In this document: positions 63,925 to 64,000 of the stretch, in pieces | Position numbering within the stretch: the first letter of the stretch is position 1 | Layout: every line of letters begins with the position of its first letter | Source: Promethearchaeota archaeon | Lineage (GTDB): Archaea; Asgardarchaeota; Lokiarchaeia; Sigyniarchaeales; SOKP01 | Direction: 5' to 3' | Assembly: GCA_016840085.1 (NCBI GenBank) | Contig: JAEOTA010000084.1 | Coordinates: 1 to 64,000, forward strand | Length of the DNA stretch: 64,000 bases | Translations under genes and position numbers: made by a program | Notes under the pieces: generated by a model | The model's database searches: none | The model's input: the letters and a program-made list of their open reading frames with translations, nothing else | What the model was told of the DNA's origin: nothing

Positions 63925-64000
63925 TTTAATTAATCACATTAAAAATTCAAAATAAAGAACTAGTATATTGTTAAATAATAAAAATATATGTTTAAAAATT

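Overview
The window looks like chromosomal DNA of an Asgard archaeon, most likely Lokiarchaeia-like. The base composition is strongly AT-rich. The information-processing genes are archaeal: two TFB genes, Orc1/Cdc6, class I LysRS, archaeosine tRNA-guanine transglycosylase, Trm5, RNase P Pop5/Rpp30, thermosome, ABCE1, Tsr3, eS17, and uL3-uL4-uL23. Alongside these are Asgard-typical small GTPases (two MglA/Arf-like, one Ras/Rab-like) and three Roadblock/LC7 proteins, two of them tandem. Assignment below Asgard level is inference, because only the 5' part of the 16S gene is present.

Layout. 1-522: 5' part of a 16S rRNA gene (minus strand), diverging from a Roadblock/unknown/GTPase operon (0.8-3.4 kb). 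3.4-8.6 kb: a second GTPase, a divergent TFB, an intron-bearing tRNA-Glu, UPF0148, eS17 and a surface protein. 8.8-16.6 kb: Orc1/Cdc6 plus a winged-helix partner, a prepilin peptidase broken at a 13-T run, a V4R protein, and a type IV pilus-like operon (ATPase, pilin-like protein, TadC/FlaJ-like platform). 16.7-25.4 kb: uL3-uL4-uL23, GHMP kinase, LysRS, ABCE1. 25.7-30.8 kb: regulators, a Flp-type pilin, HIT, NIF3, a hexapeptide-repeat protein and canonical TFB. 31.4-35.8 kb: tRNA-Ile, then AK6/Fap7, TgtA, DUF371 and Trm5, then tRNA-Arg. 36-42.3 kb: a PD-(D/E)XK-like nuclease, two very large unknown proteins and a Roadblock gene. 42.4-44.1 kb: a Trp-rich leader ORF in a structured leader upstream of trpB2. 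44-52.5 kb: a polyprenol kinase-like protein, PyrI, RqcH/NEMF, GDPD, membrane proteins and an RNase P operon. 52.6-57 kb: a DUF39-ferredoxin, VOC, ThDP-enzyme and SDR cluster. 57-64 kb: transporter, thermosome, Tsr3, tandem Roadblock protein, three intron-bearing tRNAs around a decayed ORF, and a Ras-like GTPase.

Three observations stand out. (1) Upstream of trpB2 there is an 18-codon ORF ending in WQWPWWRQ, with four Trp codons within six codons. It is embedded in long-range complementary and mutually exclusive helices, as in a leader-peptide attenuator; such a device is, to my knowledge, not described in archaea. (2) Three conserved genes (DUF371, a Roadblock protein, RNase P Pop5) have no ATG/GTG/TTG at a usable position, yet each has an ATA codon just downstream of a Shine-Dalgarno-like sequence, suggesting AUA initiation. 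(3) All six tRNA genes carry introns at non-canonical places in the D-arm, and tRNA-Asn has a second one in the T-loop.
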